From the NCBI RefSeq assembly GCF_050847355.1, contig NZ_CP193755.1, forward strand, positions 2,728,001 through 2,792,000: 64,000 bases of DNA. Reading direction: 5' to 3'. Below the pieces are notes generated by a model, which did no database searches, was not told the DNA's origin, and saw only the letters and a list, made by a program, of their open reading frames with translations. The DNA comes from Limimaricola sp027213785 (GTDB lineage Bacteria; Pseudomonadota; Alphaproteobacteria; Rhodobacterales; Rhodobacteraceae). Positions within the stretch are counted from its first letter, which is position 1. Every line of letters begins with the position of its first letter. Shown here piece by piece: positions 42,829 to 52,111 of the stretch. Position numbers and translations under genes: made by a program.

Positions 42829-43464
42829 ATGACCTTTGCGGCAAGAGCCTTCGCGGCGCTGGCGCTTCTCGCCTCGCCCCTGCGGGCCGAGACGGCGGGC
42901 GAATTCGACTACTACGTGCTGGCGCTGAGCTGGTCGCCCGGCTGGTGCGCCCGCGAGGGAGAGGCGCGCGGCTCCGAGCAATGCGAGGCGAGCCGCGACC
43001 ATGGCTGGGTGCTGCACGGGCTCTGGCCGCAATACGAGACCGGCTGGCCCGATTACTGCGCCACGCCCCAAGCGCCGCCCTCGCGCGCTCGTACCGGTGC
43101 GATGGCCGACATCATGGGCAGCGGCGGCTCGGCCTGGCACCAGTGGAAGAAGCACGGCACCTGCTCGGGACTGTCGCCGGACGCCTATTTCGAGACCGCC
43201 CGCGCGGCCTATGAGCGCGTGGCGCGTCCCGAGGAGTTCCGACGGCTGGAGCGCGAGATCACCCTGCCCGCCAGCCTGGTCGAGGAGGCGTTCCTGCGCG
43301 ACAACCCGGAACTCACCGCCGACGGGCTCACCGTGACCTGCCGCGACGGGATGGTGCAGGAGGTGCGGATCTGCCTGACCCGCGATCTCGAACCGCGCGA
43401 TTGCGGCGCCGACGTGATCCGCGATTGCGCGCTGTCCGATGCGCTGATGCTGCCGATCCGCTAG
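42829..43464 (+). CDS. Ribonuclease T2 family protein, secreted
   Basis: The 211-residue protein has a signal peptide (LALLASPLRA-ETAG). Both RNase T2 active-site blocks are present: CAS I in GWVLHGLWPQYETGWP and CAS II in WHQWKKHGTCSG, which together supply the catalytic histidines, Glu-equivalent and Lys. Six or more cysteines in the mature chain suggest disulphides. It degrades RNA in the periplasm through 2',3'-cyclic intermediates. GGAGGA lies 10 bases before the ATG. Its stop codon shares CTAG with the convergent hydrolase gene. Confidence 0.93.
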   Translation: MTFAARAFAALALLASPLRAETAGEFDYYVLALSWSPGWCAREGEARGSEQCEASRDHGWVLHGLWPQYETGWPDYCATPQAPPSRARTGAMADIMGSGGSAWHQWKKHGTCSGLSPDAYFETARAAYERVARPEEFRRLEREITLPASLVEEAFLRDNPELTADGLTVTCRDGMVQEVRICLTRDLEPRDCGADVIRDCALSDALMLPIR

Positions 43465-44492
43465 GGCGCGCCCAGCATGTCGAAGAAGGCCACGGTGGCC
43501 GCGACCATCTCGTCGAGCCGCTCCGGCCCCTCGAAGGCGTCGAAGGCGTGGTCCATTTCCCTGAGCCACAGCTCCTCGCGCCCCTCATGCGCGGAGAGCA
43601 GCATCTCGGCCTGTGCCGGGTCAACGGTCGCGTCCTCGGTGCCCTGCGCCACGAAGAGCGGCCCGTCATAGCCCGCGATCTCGGCCACCGGGTCGGCGGC
43701 GATGACGCCTTCGAAGAAGGGCTGGCCCAGCGTGATCTCCGCGCCCCAGGGCAGGGTCAGCTCGGTCGGCTTCTCCGACAGCACGCCCTCGGCCAGCGTC
43801 TCGGGGCCGAACAGCGTGGCGAAGGTGATCTGCGGATCGGCCACCGCGGCCCAGAGCGCCACCGCCTCGACCGGCGCGCCGCGCCCGGCGAGCGAGGCAG
43901 CGACCAGCCCCCCCTGGCTCCAGCCGATCAGGTAGAGCGGGCCACCGGCGCGGTCCTCGCTCCCGAGCCAGTCGAGCGCCGCCCGCGCATCGGCGATCTG
44001 GCTTTCGAAGGTGGTATCGGCGAAATCGAAGCCCTCGACGCTTTCGCCGGAGCCGCGGAAATCGATGCGCAGGCTGGCATAGCCCGCCTCGGCCAGAAGC
44101 CGGGCGGTGCGGCGGAACACGCCCTCCTCCACCCCCGCGATGTCGAGCTCGTCGCGGTCACCGGTAAAGCCGTGCAGCAGCAGCACCGTGGGCGCGGGGC
44201 CGTCGGGCGGGAGCGCCAGAGTGCCGTAGACCGGCGTGCCCTCGACCTCGAAGGAGACCCGGTCCGAGAGCCCGGCGCGCCCGTCCGAGAGCGGCAGCGG
44301 GCGCGGCCAAGGCGCGGTGATCATCAGCGTGGAAAGATCGATCCCGGGCGCGGCGGCCGCGTCCGGCTCGGCGCTCCCGGGCGGCTCGGACACCTGCGAT
44401 TCGGTCGTGTCGGCCTCGGACCTCTCCGCCTCCTGGGCAAGAAGCGGGGCGGCGAGAAGCGCCGCGCCGATGAGGGCGAGAAACGGCTTGGT
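43461..44492 (-). CDS. Alpha/beta hydrolase, exported
   Basis: The 343-residue protein has a signal peptide (GAALLAAPLLA-QEAE), a 40-residue Glu/Pro/Ala-rich linker and an alpha/beta hydrolase domain. Visible are LLLHGFTGDRDEL (oxyanion region), the DFRGSGES loop, the nucleophile elbow GWSQGG, an acidic residue in GTEDATVDPA and the catalytic His near EMDHAFDAFEG. It resembles the dienelactone hydrolase/serine aminopeptidase group. The substrate is unknown. A TTGACA-based promoter lies just upstream of the start at 44492. Confidence 0.87.
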   Translation of the reverse strand, partial: TKPFLALIGAALLAAPLLAQEAERSEADTTESQVSEPPGSAEPDAAAAPGIDLSTLMITAPWPRPLPLSDGRAGLSDRVSFEVEGTPVYGTLALPPDGPAPTVLLLHGFTGDRDELDIAGVEEGVFRRTARLLAEAGYASLRIDFRGSGESVEGFDFADTTFESQIADARAALDWLGSEDRAGGPLYLIGWSQGGLVAASLAGRGAPVEAVALWAAVADPQITFATLFGPETLAEGVLSEKPTELTLPWGAEITLGQPFFEGVIAADPVAEIAGYDGPLFVAQGTEDATVDPAQAEMLLSAHEGREELWLREMDHAFDAFEGPERLDEMVAATVAFFDMLGAP

Positions 44493-44525
44493 CATGGCGG
44501 GTCTCCGGGGGCGCGTCAGCCGCCC

Positions 44526-44555
44526 GATAGGGCGGCCATGGCGCCCGGCTGTCAA
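44526..44555 (-). promoter_or_regulatory. Possible promoter of the alpha/beta hydrolase gene
   Basis: On the minus strand a perfect TTGACA (44550-44555) is followed after 18 bases by CCTATC (44526-44531). The -10 is weak, but the location, just after the pckA terminator hairpin and 33 bases before the ATG, is appropriate. Confidence 0.45.
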
Positions 44556-44557
44556 GC

Positions 44558-44589
44558 GTTCCGCGGGGGCCTCCCCTCCCCCGCGGAAC
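44558..44589 (-). terminator. Strong hairpin after pckA
   Basis: A perfect 12-bp stem (GTTCCGCGGGGG with CCCCCGCGGAAC) closes an 8-base loop, 13 bases past the pckA stop codon on the minus strand. The sequence after it is GCTTGACA, so there is no U-tract, but stem stability is very high. Confidence 0.6.
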
Positions 44590-44602
44590 GGGTGCGCAGG
44601 CC

Positions 44603-46201
<1,599 letters not shown>

Positions 46202-46518
46202 CTGACCGGCTCCTTTGATCGGGGTCGCCTTCCGACCCGGTGCAAAGGGCTTAACACGATGATTTCCAAGGCGACCATCCAGTTAGCGCAACCAGCCGGA
46301 CTGTTAGCGCAACCGTCCGGCCGCCGCGCCTGCCGCAGCGGCAGGAGCGCTTTGGAGAGGTCGAAAAGGTGAGGCATTTTAGCCATTGGTTATTCCATTT
46401 CGGCACAAATGAGGCGTCTTCAGGGCCACGATTCGCTCTCCGCCCTTGATCTGGGAGGGTCAAACCGGGATGACAAAGCAAGGTCCAAGAAGAGAATCCG
46501 AGCAGGAAAGGGATTTCG
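46202..46518. promoter_or_regulatory. Shared control region between pckA and chvI
   Basis: The 317-base region between the divergent pckA and chvI genes holds the twin repeats, then a more AT-rich stretch (about 46375-46420, including TTTTAGCCATTGGTTATTCC) that is the likely chvI promoter area. The chvI ribosome-binding site AGGAAAGGG lies 7 bases before its ATG. No reading frame of note is present. Confidence 0.45.
46282..46321 (-). promoter_or_regulatory. Twin operator-like direct repeats upstream of pckA
   Basis: GTTAGCGCAACC occurs at 46282-46293 and again at 46303-46314. Both copies are followed, after two variable bases, by CCGG. The spacing is exactly 21 bases, two helical turns, so both copies face the same side of the DNA. 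The core TTAGCGCAA resembles LacI/GalR-type half sites and the kind of site reported for the central-carbon regulator CceR in Rhodobacter; that link is from memory and unproven here. Confidence 0.5.
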
Positions 46519-47220
46519 ATGTCGAGAATCGCGCTGGTGGATGACGATCGAAACATTCTGACCTCGGTGTCGATGACGCTCGAAGCCGAGGGCTTCGAGG
46601 TCGAGACCTACAATGACGGCCAGATGGCGCTCGACGCCTTCAACAAGAAGCTGCCCGACATGGCCGTGCTCGACATCAAGATGCCGCGCATGGACGGCAT
46701 GGATCTGCTGCAGCGTCTGCGCCAGAAGACCCAGATGCCGGTGATCTTCCTCACCTCCAAGGATGACGAGATCGACGAGGTGCTCGGCCTGCGCATGGGT
46801 GCCGACGACTACGTCAAGAAGCCGTTCAGCCAGCGCCTGCTGGTGGAGCGCATCCGGGCGCTGCTGCGCCGCCAGGACGCGATCTCGGGCGAGACCGTCG
46901 AGGTCACCGAGGAGAACAAGGTGATGGAGCGCGGCCAGCTCACCATGGACCCGCTGCGCCACGCCGTGACCTGGAAGGGCAAGGACGTGTCGCTCACCGT
47001 GACCGAGTTCCTGCTGCTGCAGGCGCTCGCGCAGCGCCCGGGCTTCGTCAAGAGCCGCGACCAGCTGATGGACGTGGCCTATGACGATCAGGTCTATGTC
47101 GACGACCGCACCATCGACAGCCACATCAAGCGGCTGCGCAAGAAGATGCGCAACGCCGATCCCGACTTCTCGGCGATCGAAACCCTCTATGGCATCGGCT
47201 ATCGCTACAACGAGGAATAA
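46519..47220 (+). CDS. chvI: Response regulator ChvI
   Basis: The 233-residue OmpR/PhoB-type regulator has the acidic pocket DDD at residues 8-10, phospho-acceptor Asp52 in AVLDIKMPRMDGMD, the Thr/Lys switch residues (FLTSKDD, DYVKKPF) and a winged-helix DNA-binding domain ending SHIKRLRKKMRN and ETLYGIGYRYNEE. The near-exact receiver sequence is characteristic of ChvI/ExoR-pathway regulators, which respond to acid and envelope stress in rhizobia. It is followed 29 bases later by its kinase chvG. Confidence 0.94.
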   Translation: MSRIALVDDDRNILTSVSMTLEAEGFEVETYNDGQMALDAFNKKLPDMAVLDIKMPRMDGMDLLQRLRQKTQMPVIFLTSKDDEIDEVLGLRMGADDYVKKPFSQRLLVERIRALLRRQDAISGETVEVTEENKVMERGQLTMDPLRHAVTWKGKDVSLTVTEFLLLQALAQRPGFVKSRDQLMDVAYDDQVYVDDRTIDSHIKRLRKKMRNADPDFSAIETLYGIGYRYNEE

Positions 47221-47249
47221 GAAAGGTCGTCCCGGAGCATGAGCGCATC

Positions 47250-48986
47250 ATGACCGCCGCCCCCAAGATCGACGTGCGGGACCTGAACTCGGTCCGGCGC
47301 GCCGCCCGCGGCGGGTCCGAAACGCGCGAGCGGGTGCTGCTGGGCGAGGATTGGGTCACGCCCGAGAACGGGGCCGAGCGGCCGCGCCGCCGCCGCAGGC
47401 TGGTGCAGCTCAACCGCTCGCCGCTGGCGCGCAAGATCATCACCTTCAACCTGATCGCGCTGCTGCTGCTGGTCGCGGGGATGCTCTATCTGGCGCCGTC
47501 GCGCGACAACCTCGCCTTCCAGCGCGCCTCGTCGCTGGTGAGCCAGGCCGAGCTGATCGCCGATCTGTTCGAGGTGCAGCTGCCCGCCGGCGCGCCGGTC
47601 AACCTGATCACCGGCGACGGCATCGATGTCGAGGCGAGCCTCGCGGCGCTCGATCTGCGCGACGGCATCGAGCTGCGGGTCTTCGACGCCTCGGGGCAGC
47701 TCGCCGGCGAGACCGCGGCGCAGGGCCGCGAGGCGGTGAGCGGGCTCGACCTCGGAACCGGCGGCACGGTGCTGACCGATCTGCTCAATTCCGGATGGGA
47801 GGCGCTGGCCGGGCTGCTGTCGCCCGCGAGCGCCCCGCCCCCCGCCTTCGGCACCGCCGACGCGGCGCGGGCGCTGGTGTCGCCGGCGCTGGCTGGCGGC
47901 ACCGCGGTGCAGACCCGGACCGATGCGCAGGGCCGCACCATCTTCGCGGTGGCGACGCCGATCGAGCAGGGTCGTCGCGCCGTCGGCGTGGTCGCCGTCA
48001 CCTCGGCGGCCGGCGAGATCGACGCGCTGGTGCGGCGCGAGCGCGAGCAGGTGCTGCAGATGTTCGTCATCGGCATGCTGGTCTCGATCGGGCTCAGCCT
48101 CGTGCTCGCCTCGACCATCGCCAACCCGCTCTCCGAGCTGGCCGCCGCCGCCGAGACCGGGCGCGACCGCAACGCCCGCAAATTCGCCCCCACCAAGGTG
48201 CGGATCCCTGACCTCACCGCCCGGCCCGACGAGATCGGCCGCCTCTCGGCGGCGCTCAGAGGCATGGTGGCCGCGCTCTACGACCGGATCGAGGGCAACG
48301 AGCAGTTCGCCGCCGACGTGGCGCACGAGATCAAGAATCCGCTGGCCTCGCTGCGCTCGGCCGTGGGAAGCCTGCGCGTGGTCAAGCGCGAGGATCACCG
48401 TGAAAAGCTTCTCGACGTCATCGAGCACGACGTGCGCCGGCTCGACCGGCTGGTCTCGGACATCTCCAATGCCTCGCGGCTCGACGCAGAGCTGGTGAAG
48501 GAGGAGGAGGAGAGCTTCGACCTGCTGAAGATGCTGTCGAACCTCAACGACTTCCTCGGCCGCGAAGCCGCGCTGAAGGGAATCGATTTCATCGCCGATC
48601 TGCCGTCGCGACCGATCCACATCCAGGGCCTCGAGGGGCGTCTGGCGCAGGTCTTCGTCAACCTGATCACCAATGCCATCTCGTTTTGCGAGGATGGCGA
48701 CGCGATCCGCATCTGGGCCCGCCAGCGCGAGAACCGGGTGCTCGTCGTGGTCGAGGATACCGGTCCCGGCATCCCCGAAGAGGCGCTGACCAAGATCTTC
48801 CAGCGCTTCTACTCGGAGCGGCCCGAGCAGCAGTTCGGCAACAATTCCGGCCTCGGCCTCGCCATCTCCAAGCAGATCGTCGAGGCGCATGGCGGCGTGA
48901 TCTGGGCCGAGAACATCCGGCCGACCGAGGCCGATCCGACCTCGGAGCCGCTGGGCGCCCGCTTCGTCGTGGGTCTTCCGATCTGA
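47250..48986 (+). CDS. chvG: Sensor histidine kinase ChvG
   Basis: The 578-residue kinase has a cytoplasmic N-terminus, a membrane helix (about 62-82, KIITFNLIALLLLVAGMLYL), a periplasmic sensing domain of about 185 residues, and a second membrane helix (MLVSIGLSLVLASTIANPL). A HAMP linker precedes His359 in VAHEIKNPLASLRSAVG, and the ATPase domain has NLITNAISFCEDG, VEDTGPGIPEEAL and SGLGLAISKQIV. It phosphorylates ChvI. Its stop codon overlaps the predicted hprK start by 4 bases. Confidence 0.94.
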   Translation: MTAAPKIDVRDLNSVRRAARGGSETRERVLLGEDWVTPENGAERPRRRRRLVQLNRSPLARKIITFNLIALLLLVAGMLYLAPSRDNLAFQRASSLVSQAELIADLFEVQLPAGAPVNLITGDGIDVEASLAALDLRDGIELRVFDASGQLAGETAAQGREAVSGLDLGTGGTVLTDLLNSGWEALAGLLSPASAPPPAFGTADAARALVSPALAGGTAVQTRTDAQGRTIFAVATPIEQGRRAVGVVAVTSAAGEIDALVRREREQVLQMFVIGMLVSIGLSLVLASTIANPLSELAAAAETGRDRNARKFAPTKVRIPDLTARPDEIGRLSAALRGMVAALYDRIEGNEQFAADVAHEIKNPLASLRSAVGSLRVVKREDHREKLLDVIEHDVRRLDRLVSDISNASRLDAELVKEEEESFDLLKMLSNLNDFLGREAALKGIDFIADLPSRPIHIQGLEGRLAQVFVNLITNAISFCEDGDAIRIWARQRENRVLVVVEDTGPGIPEEALTKIFQRFYSERPEQQFGNNSGLGLAISKQIVEAHGGVIWAENIRPTEADPTSEPLGARFVVGLPI

Positions 48987-49417
48987 CCGGGACGGCGCCT
49001 CTTTCCCTCCATGCGAGCTGCGTCGCATGGCAGGGGCGTGGGGTGCTGATCACCGGCCCGTCGGGCAGCGGCAAGTCCGCGCTCGCCCTTGAGTTGATGG
49101 CCTATGGCTGCGATCTCGTGGCCGACGACCGCACGCTGGTCTATGTTGGCGCCGATGGCGGGCTGCGCGCCACCTGCTCCGCCGCGATCGCCGGGCTGAT
49201 CGAGGCGCGCGGCGTCGGGCTGCTCGAGGCGCGGCCCGCCGGTCCCGCAGCGCCGTGCCTCGCGGTGGCGCTCGACCGCCCCGAGACCGAACGTCTCCCC
49301 CCGAAACGTTGCGTCACCTATCTGGGCTGTTCCCTCCCTTTGCTTCACAACATTGGGACAGGCCATTTCGCGCCGGCGATCCTGCAGTATCTCAAGGCAG
49401 GACGGAGAGAGCCATGA
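48983..49417 (+). CDS. hprK: HPr kinase/phosphorylase, short alphaproteobacterial form
   Basis: This protein of about 144 residues comprises only the C-terminal kinase domain of HprK. It has LHASCVAWQGRGVLITG, Walker A GPSGSGKSALAL, DLVADDRTLV and a C-terminal GTGHFAPAILQYL region. Alphaproteobacterial HprK proteins lack the N-terminal domain of Bacillus HprK. No ATG, GTG or TTG occurs in frame between about 48840 and the P-loop, so the start is placed at CTG 48983 (CTGA overlap with chvG). It phosphorylates HPr on serine. It overlaps rapZ by 4 bases. Confidence 0.85.
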   Translation: MTGTAPLSLHASCVAWQGRGVLITGPSGSGKSALALELMAYGCDLVADDRTLVYVGADGGLRATCSAAIAGLIEARGVGLLEARPAGPAAPCLAVALDRPETERLPPKRCVTYLGCSLPLLHNIGTGHFAPAILQYLKAGRREP

Positions 49418-50373
49418 TACCCGACCCTGCCCTAGCCCTTGCCCCGGCCGGTACCCGGTCCCGCGCGCCCGATGAGGGGCGCCAGAACCTCGTGCTGGTC
49501 ACCGGCCCGTCCGGCGCCGGACGCACCACCGCAATCAACGTGCTCGAGGATCTCGGCTTCGAGGTGATCGACAATCTGCCATTGTCGCTGCTGCCCCGGC
49601 TGCTCGAGGGGCCGCCGCTGTCGCATCCGCTCGCGCTCGGGCTCGACGTGCGCAACCGCGATTTCACGACCGATGCGCTGATCGACGCGATCGACCGGCT
49701 GGCGCAGCGCCCGGAGTTGGCGCTCCAGGTGCTCTATCTCGACTGCGACGAGGACGTACTGGTGCAGCGCTATTCCGAGACGCGGCGCCGCCACCCCCTC
49801 GCACCCGCCGAATGCCCGTCGGCCGGTATTGCCCGCGAACGCGAGTTGCTGGTGCCGGTGCGGGCCCGGGCCGACGTGCTGCTCGACAGTTCCAGCCTCT
49901 CGCCGCACGATCTGCGGGCCGAGATCGAGCGCTGGTTCGCGCCGCCGGAGGGGCGGACGCTGGCGGTGACGCTGCACAGCTTTTCCTACAAGCGCGGCCT
50001 GCCGCGCGGGCTCGACCTCGTGATCGACTGCCGGTTCCTGCGCAACCCGCATTGGGAGCCGGAACTGCGGCCGCTGGACGGGCGCGATGCCGCCGTCGAT
50101 GCGCATGTCGCGGGCGATCCCCGCTTTGACGACTTCTTCACCTCGATGTGCGATTTTCTGATACCGTTGCTTCCCGCCTATCACGCCGAGGGCAAGACGC
50201 ATCTGTCGATCGGCTTCGGCTGCACGGGCGGGCAACACCGGTCGGTCGCCGTGACCGAACGGTTGGCCAAGGCCCTTGCGAAGGAGGGATGGCAGGTGTC
50301 TAAACGTCACAGGGAGCTGGAACGCCGCGCCGGGACGGGGAGCCCGACGACCGTACGGGGACAAGTCGCGTGA
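49414..50373 (+). CDS. rapZ: RNase adapter protein RapZ (YvcJ family nucleotide-binding protein)
   Basis: The 319-residue protein has Walker A GPSGAGRTTA, in which the usual lysine is arginine, then FEVIDNLPLSLLPRL, VLYLDCDEDVLVQRYSETRR and HPLAPAEC. The C-terminal domain carries HSFSYKRGLPRGLDLVIDCR, RNPHWEPELRPLDG and SIGFGCTGGQHRSV. In E. coli RapZ controls glucosamine synthesis by binding small RNAs and phosphatidyl-nucleotide-like signals; in alphaproteobacteria its position next to HPr kinase suggests a link to PTS signalling. Both ends overlap neighbouring genes by 4 bases. Confidence 0.93.
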   Translation: MIPDPALALAPAGTRSRAPDEGRQNLVLVTGPSGAGRTTAINVLEDLGFEVIDNLPLSLLPRLLEGPPLSHPLALGLDVRNRDFTTDALIDAIDRLAQRPELALQVLYLDCDEDVLVQRYSETRRRHPLAPAECPSAGIARERELLVPVRARADVLLDSSSLSPHDLRAEIERWFAPPEGRTLAVTLHSFSYKRGLPRGLDLVIDCRFLRNPHWEPELRPLDGRDAAVDAHVAGDPRFDDFFTSMCDFLIPLLPAYHAEGKTHLSIGFGCTGGQHRSVAVTERLAKALAKEGWQVSKRHRELERRAGTGSPTTVRGQVA

Positions 50374-50789
50374 TCGGAATCGTCATCGTGGCCCATGGTG
50401 GGCTCGCACGCGAATATCTCGCCGCCGTGGAACACGTCGTGGGCCATCAGACCGGCGTCATCGCCATCACCATCCTGCCCGACGACGACCGCGCCGCCAA
50501 GCAGGAGGAGATCTGCGTCGCCGCCGACAGCGTCGATACCGGCGACGGGGTGGTGATCGTGACCGACATGTTCGGCGGCTCGCCCTCGAACCTGTCGCTC
50601 AGGGCCTGCTCGGTCTCGGATCGGCGCATCCTCTACGGCGCCAACCTCCCCATGCTCATCAAGCTCGCCAAGTCGCGCGGCAAGACCGTCCCCGAGGCGG
50701 TGCGCGCGGCGCTCACGGCGGGGCGCAAATACATCGACAGCCTGATCGTCGATGCAGGACTGCAGACGGAGACACGTACCGGAACATGA
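50370..50789 (+). CDS. PTS EIIA component, mannose/ManX family
   Basis: The 139-residue protein starts at GTG and has the phospho-accepting His9 in IGIVIVAHGGLAREYL, plus VVIVTDMFGGSPSNLSL and YGANLPMLIKLA, characteristic of the EIIA-Man fold. It accepts phosphate from HPr. No EIIB, EIIC or EIID permease gene is nearby, so it is a regulatory rather than sugar-transporting unit, as in the alphaproteobacterial nitrogen-related PTS. It overlaps rapZ (GTGA) and ptsH (ATGA) by 4 bases each. Confidence 0.93.
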   Translation: MIGIVIVAHGGLAREYLAAVEHVVGHQTGVIAITILPDDDRAAKQEEICVAADSVDTGDGVVIVTDMFGGSPSNLSLRACSVSDRRILYGANLPMLIKLAKSRGKTVPEAVRAALTAGRKYIDSLIVDAGLQTETRTGT

Positions 50790-51058
50790 CGACCTCGAGA
50801 CGCCTGCAGATCATCAACGTAAAGGGCTTGCACGCCCGCGCCTCCGCCAAACTCGCCGAAACCGTCGAATCCTTCGACGCCGAGGCGACGGTCAGCCGGG
50901 ACGGTCTCTCGACCACCGGCGACAGCATCATGGGGCTTCTCATGCTTGCCGCCTCGCGCGGCACCTGGATCGACGTCGAAACCTCGGGCGCCGAGGCCGA
51001 GCGTCTCGCCGACGCGATCGAGGCGCTGGTCGCGGATTGCTTCGGCGAAGGGGGCTGA
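50786..51058 (+). CDS. ptsH: Phosphocarrier protein HPr
   Basis: The 90-residue protein has the active-site His16 in VKGLHARASAKLAE and the regulatory Ser47 in GDSIMGLLMLAASRG, the position targeted by HPr kinase. It ends in the usual helix (RLADAIEALVADCF). It passes phosphate from enzyme I, not encoded in this window, to the adjacent EIIA. Presence of both phospho-sites alongside hprK in one operon supports dual control. A hairpin begins at its stop codon. Confidence 0.96.
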   Translation: MTTSRRLQIINVKGLHARASAKLAETVESFDAEATVSRDGLSTTGDSIMGLLMLAASRGTWIDVETSGAEAERLADAIEALVADCFGEGG

Positions 51059-51065
51059 AGCCCCC
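51050..51065 (+). terminator. Possible terminator of the chvI-ptsH operon
   Basis: GGGGGC pairs with GCCCCC around the 4-base loop TGAA, which contains the ptsH stop codon. There is no U-tract after it (CTCGCC), so termination strength is uncertain. Confidence 0.4.
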
Positions 51066-51100
51066 CTCGCCTTCCGTATCGAAGACCGGCCTTGCCCGCT

Positions 51101-51976
51101 TCAGCGGGTCGGGACCGGCGTCTCGCCGCGATAATCGTAGAAGCCGCGCTTGGTCTTGCGGCCGAGCCAGCCCGCCTCGACGTATTTCGTCAGCAGCGGA
51201 CAGGGCCGGTACTTGGTGTCCGCGAGCCCGTCATGCAGCACGTTCATGATCGCGAGGCAGGTGTCGAGCCCGATGAAATCGGCCAGCTCCAGCGGCCCCA
51301 TCGGATGATTCGCCCCGAGCTTGAGCGAGGTGTCGATCGAGGATACCGAGCCCACCCCCTCATAGAGCGTGTAGACCGCCTCGTTGATCATCGGCATCAG
51401 GATGCGGTTGACGATGAAGGCCGGGAAATCCTCGGAGGTCGCCGCCGTCTTGCCGAGCCGCTCGACCACATCGAGGCAGGCGCGGAACGTCTCGTCATCC
51501 GTGGCGATGCCGCGGATCAGCTCGACCAGCTGCATCACCGGCACCGGGTTCATGAAGTGGAAGCCCATGAATTTCTCGGGCCGGTCGGTGCGCGAGGCGA
51601 GCCGGGTGATCGAGATCGACGAGGTGTTCGAGGTCAGGATCGTGTGCGGCGCCAGATGCGGCACCAATTCCTCGAAGATCGCGGTCTTCACCGCCTCGCG
51701 CTCGGTCGCGGCCTCGATGATCAGGTCGCAGGGTCCGAGGTCGGTCAGGGTCTGCGTGGTCGAGATCCGACCCAGCGCCTCGGACTTCTCGGCCTCGCTC
51801 AGCGTCCCCTTGGAAATCTGCCGGTCGAGGTTGCGCCCGATCAGCGCCACCGCCTGTTGCAGCGCCTCGGCGCTGATATCGGTCAGCACCACATCGTAAC
51901 CCGCCCGCGCAAAGACATGGGCGATGCCGTTGCCCATCTGCCCCGCGCCCACGACGCCCACCTTCTCGATCGCCAT
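51101..51976 (-). CDS. 3-hydroxybutyryl-CoA dehydrogenase
   Basis: The 291-residue enzyme has the Rossmann motif KVGVVGAGQMGNGIAHVFAR, the catalytic pair in TSNTSSISIT and GFHFMNPVPVMQLVELI, the central FPAFIVNRILMPMINEAV hinge and the C-terminal domain with GANHPMGPLELADFIGLD. It interconverts acetoacetyl-CoA and 3-hydroxybutyryl-CoA with NAD(P), as in butyrate or polyhydroxybutyrate metabolism. Electron-transfer flavoprotein genes often lie upstream in related genomes but are not seen here. It is convergent with ptsH. Confidence 0.93.
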   Translation of the reverse strand: MAIEKVGVVGAGQMGNGIAHVFARAGYDVVLTDISAEALQQAVALIGRNLDRQISKGTLSEAEKSEALGRISTTQTLTDLGPCDLIIEAATEREAVKTAIFEELVPHLAPHTILTSNTSSISITRLASRTDRPEKFMGFHFMNPVPVMQLVELIRGIATDDETFRACLDVVERLGKTAATSEDFPAFIVNRILMPMINEAVYTLYEGVGSVSSIDTSLKLGANHPMGPLELADFIGLDTCLAIMNVLHDGLADTKYRPCPLLTKYVEAGWLGRKTKRGFYDYRGETPVPTR

Positions 51977-52034
51977 CTGCCAGTTCCTTCTCCCGATTCG
52001 GCCGCACCATAGGTCCGCAGCTGCCCCGCTCACA

Positions 52035-52050
52035 AGCGCCGGAGGGCGCT
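52035..52050. repeat. REP-like palindromic repeat, copy 2
   Basis: This exact second copy of AGCGCCGGAGGGCGCT (first copy at 26617-26632) lies in the divergent gap between the hydroxybutyryl-CoA dehydrogenase gene and the DUF6473 gene. It can fold into a short hairpin. Confidence 0.45.
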
Positions 52051-52111
52051 TAGCGGTCTGGCAAGCCTTTCCTGCTCTGATCCTCGGCGGGAAAATGGGT
52101 TGGGGTGCACC

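Noticed and set aside
48686..48982. Upstream extension of hprK inside chvG
   Set aside because: The frame is open but would overlap the conserved chvG ATPase domain; the family match begins only at about 49007.
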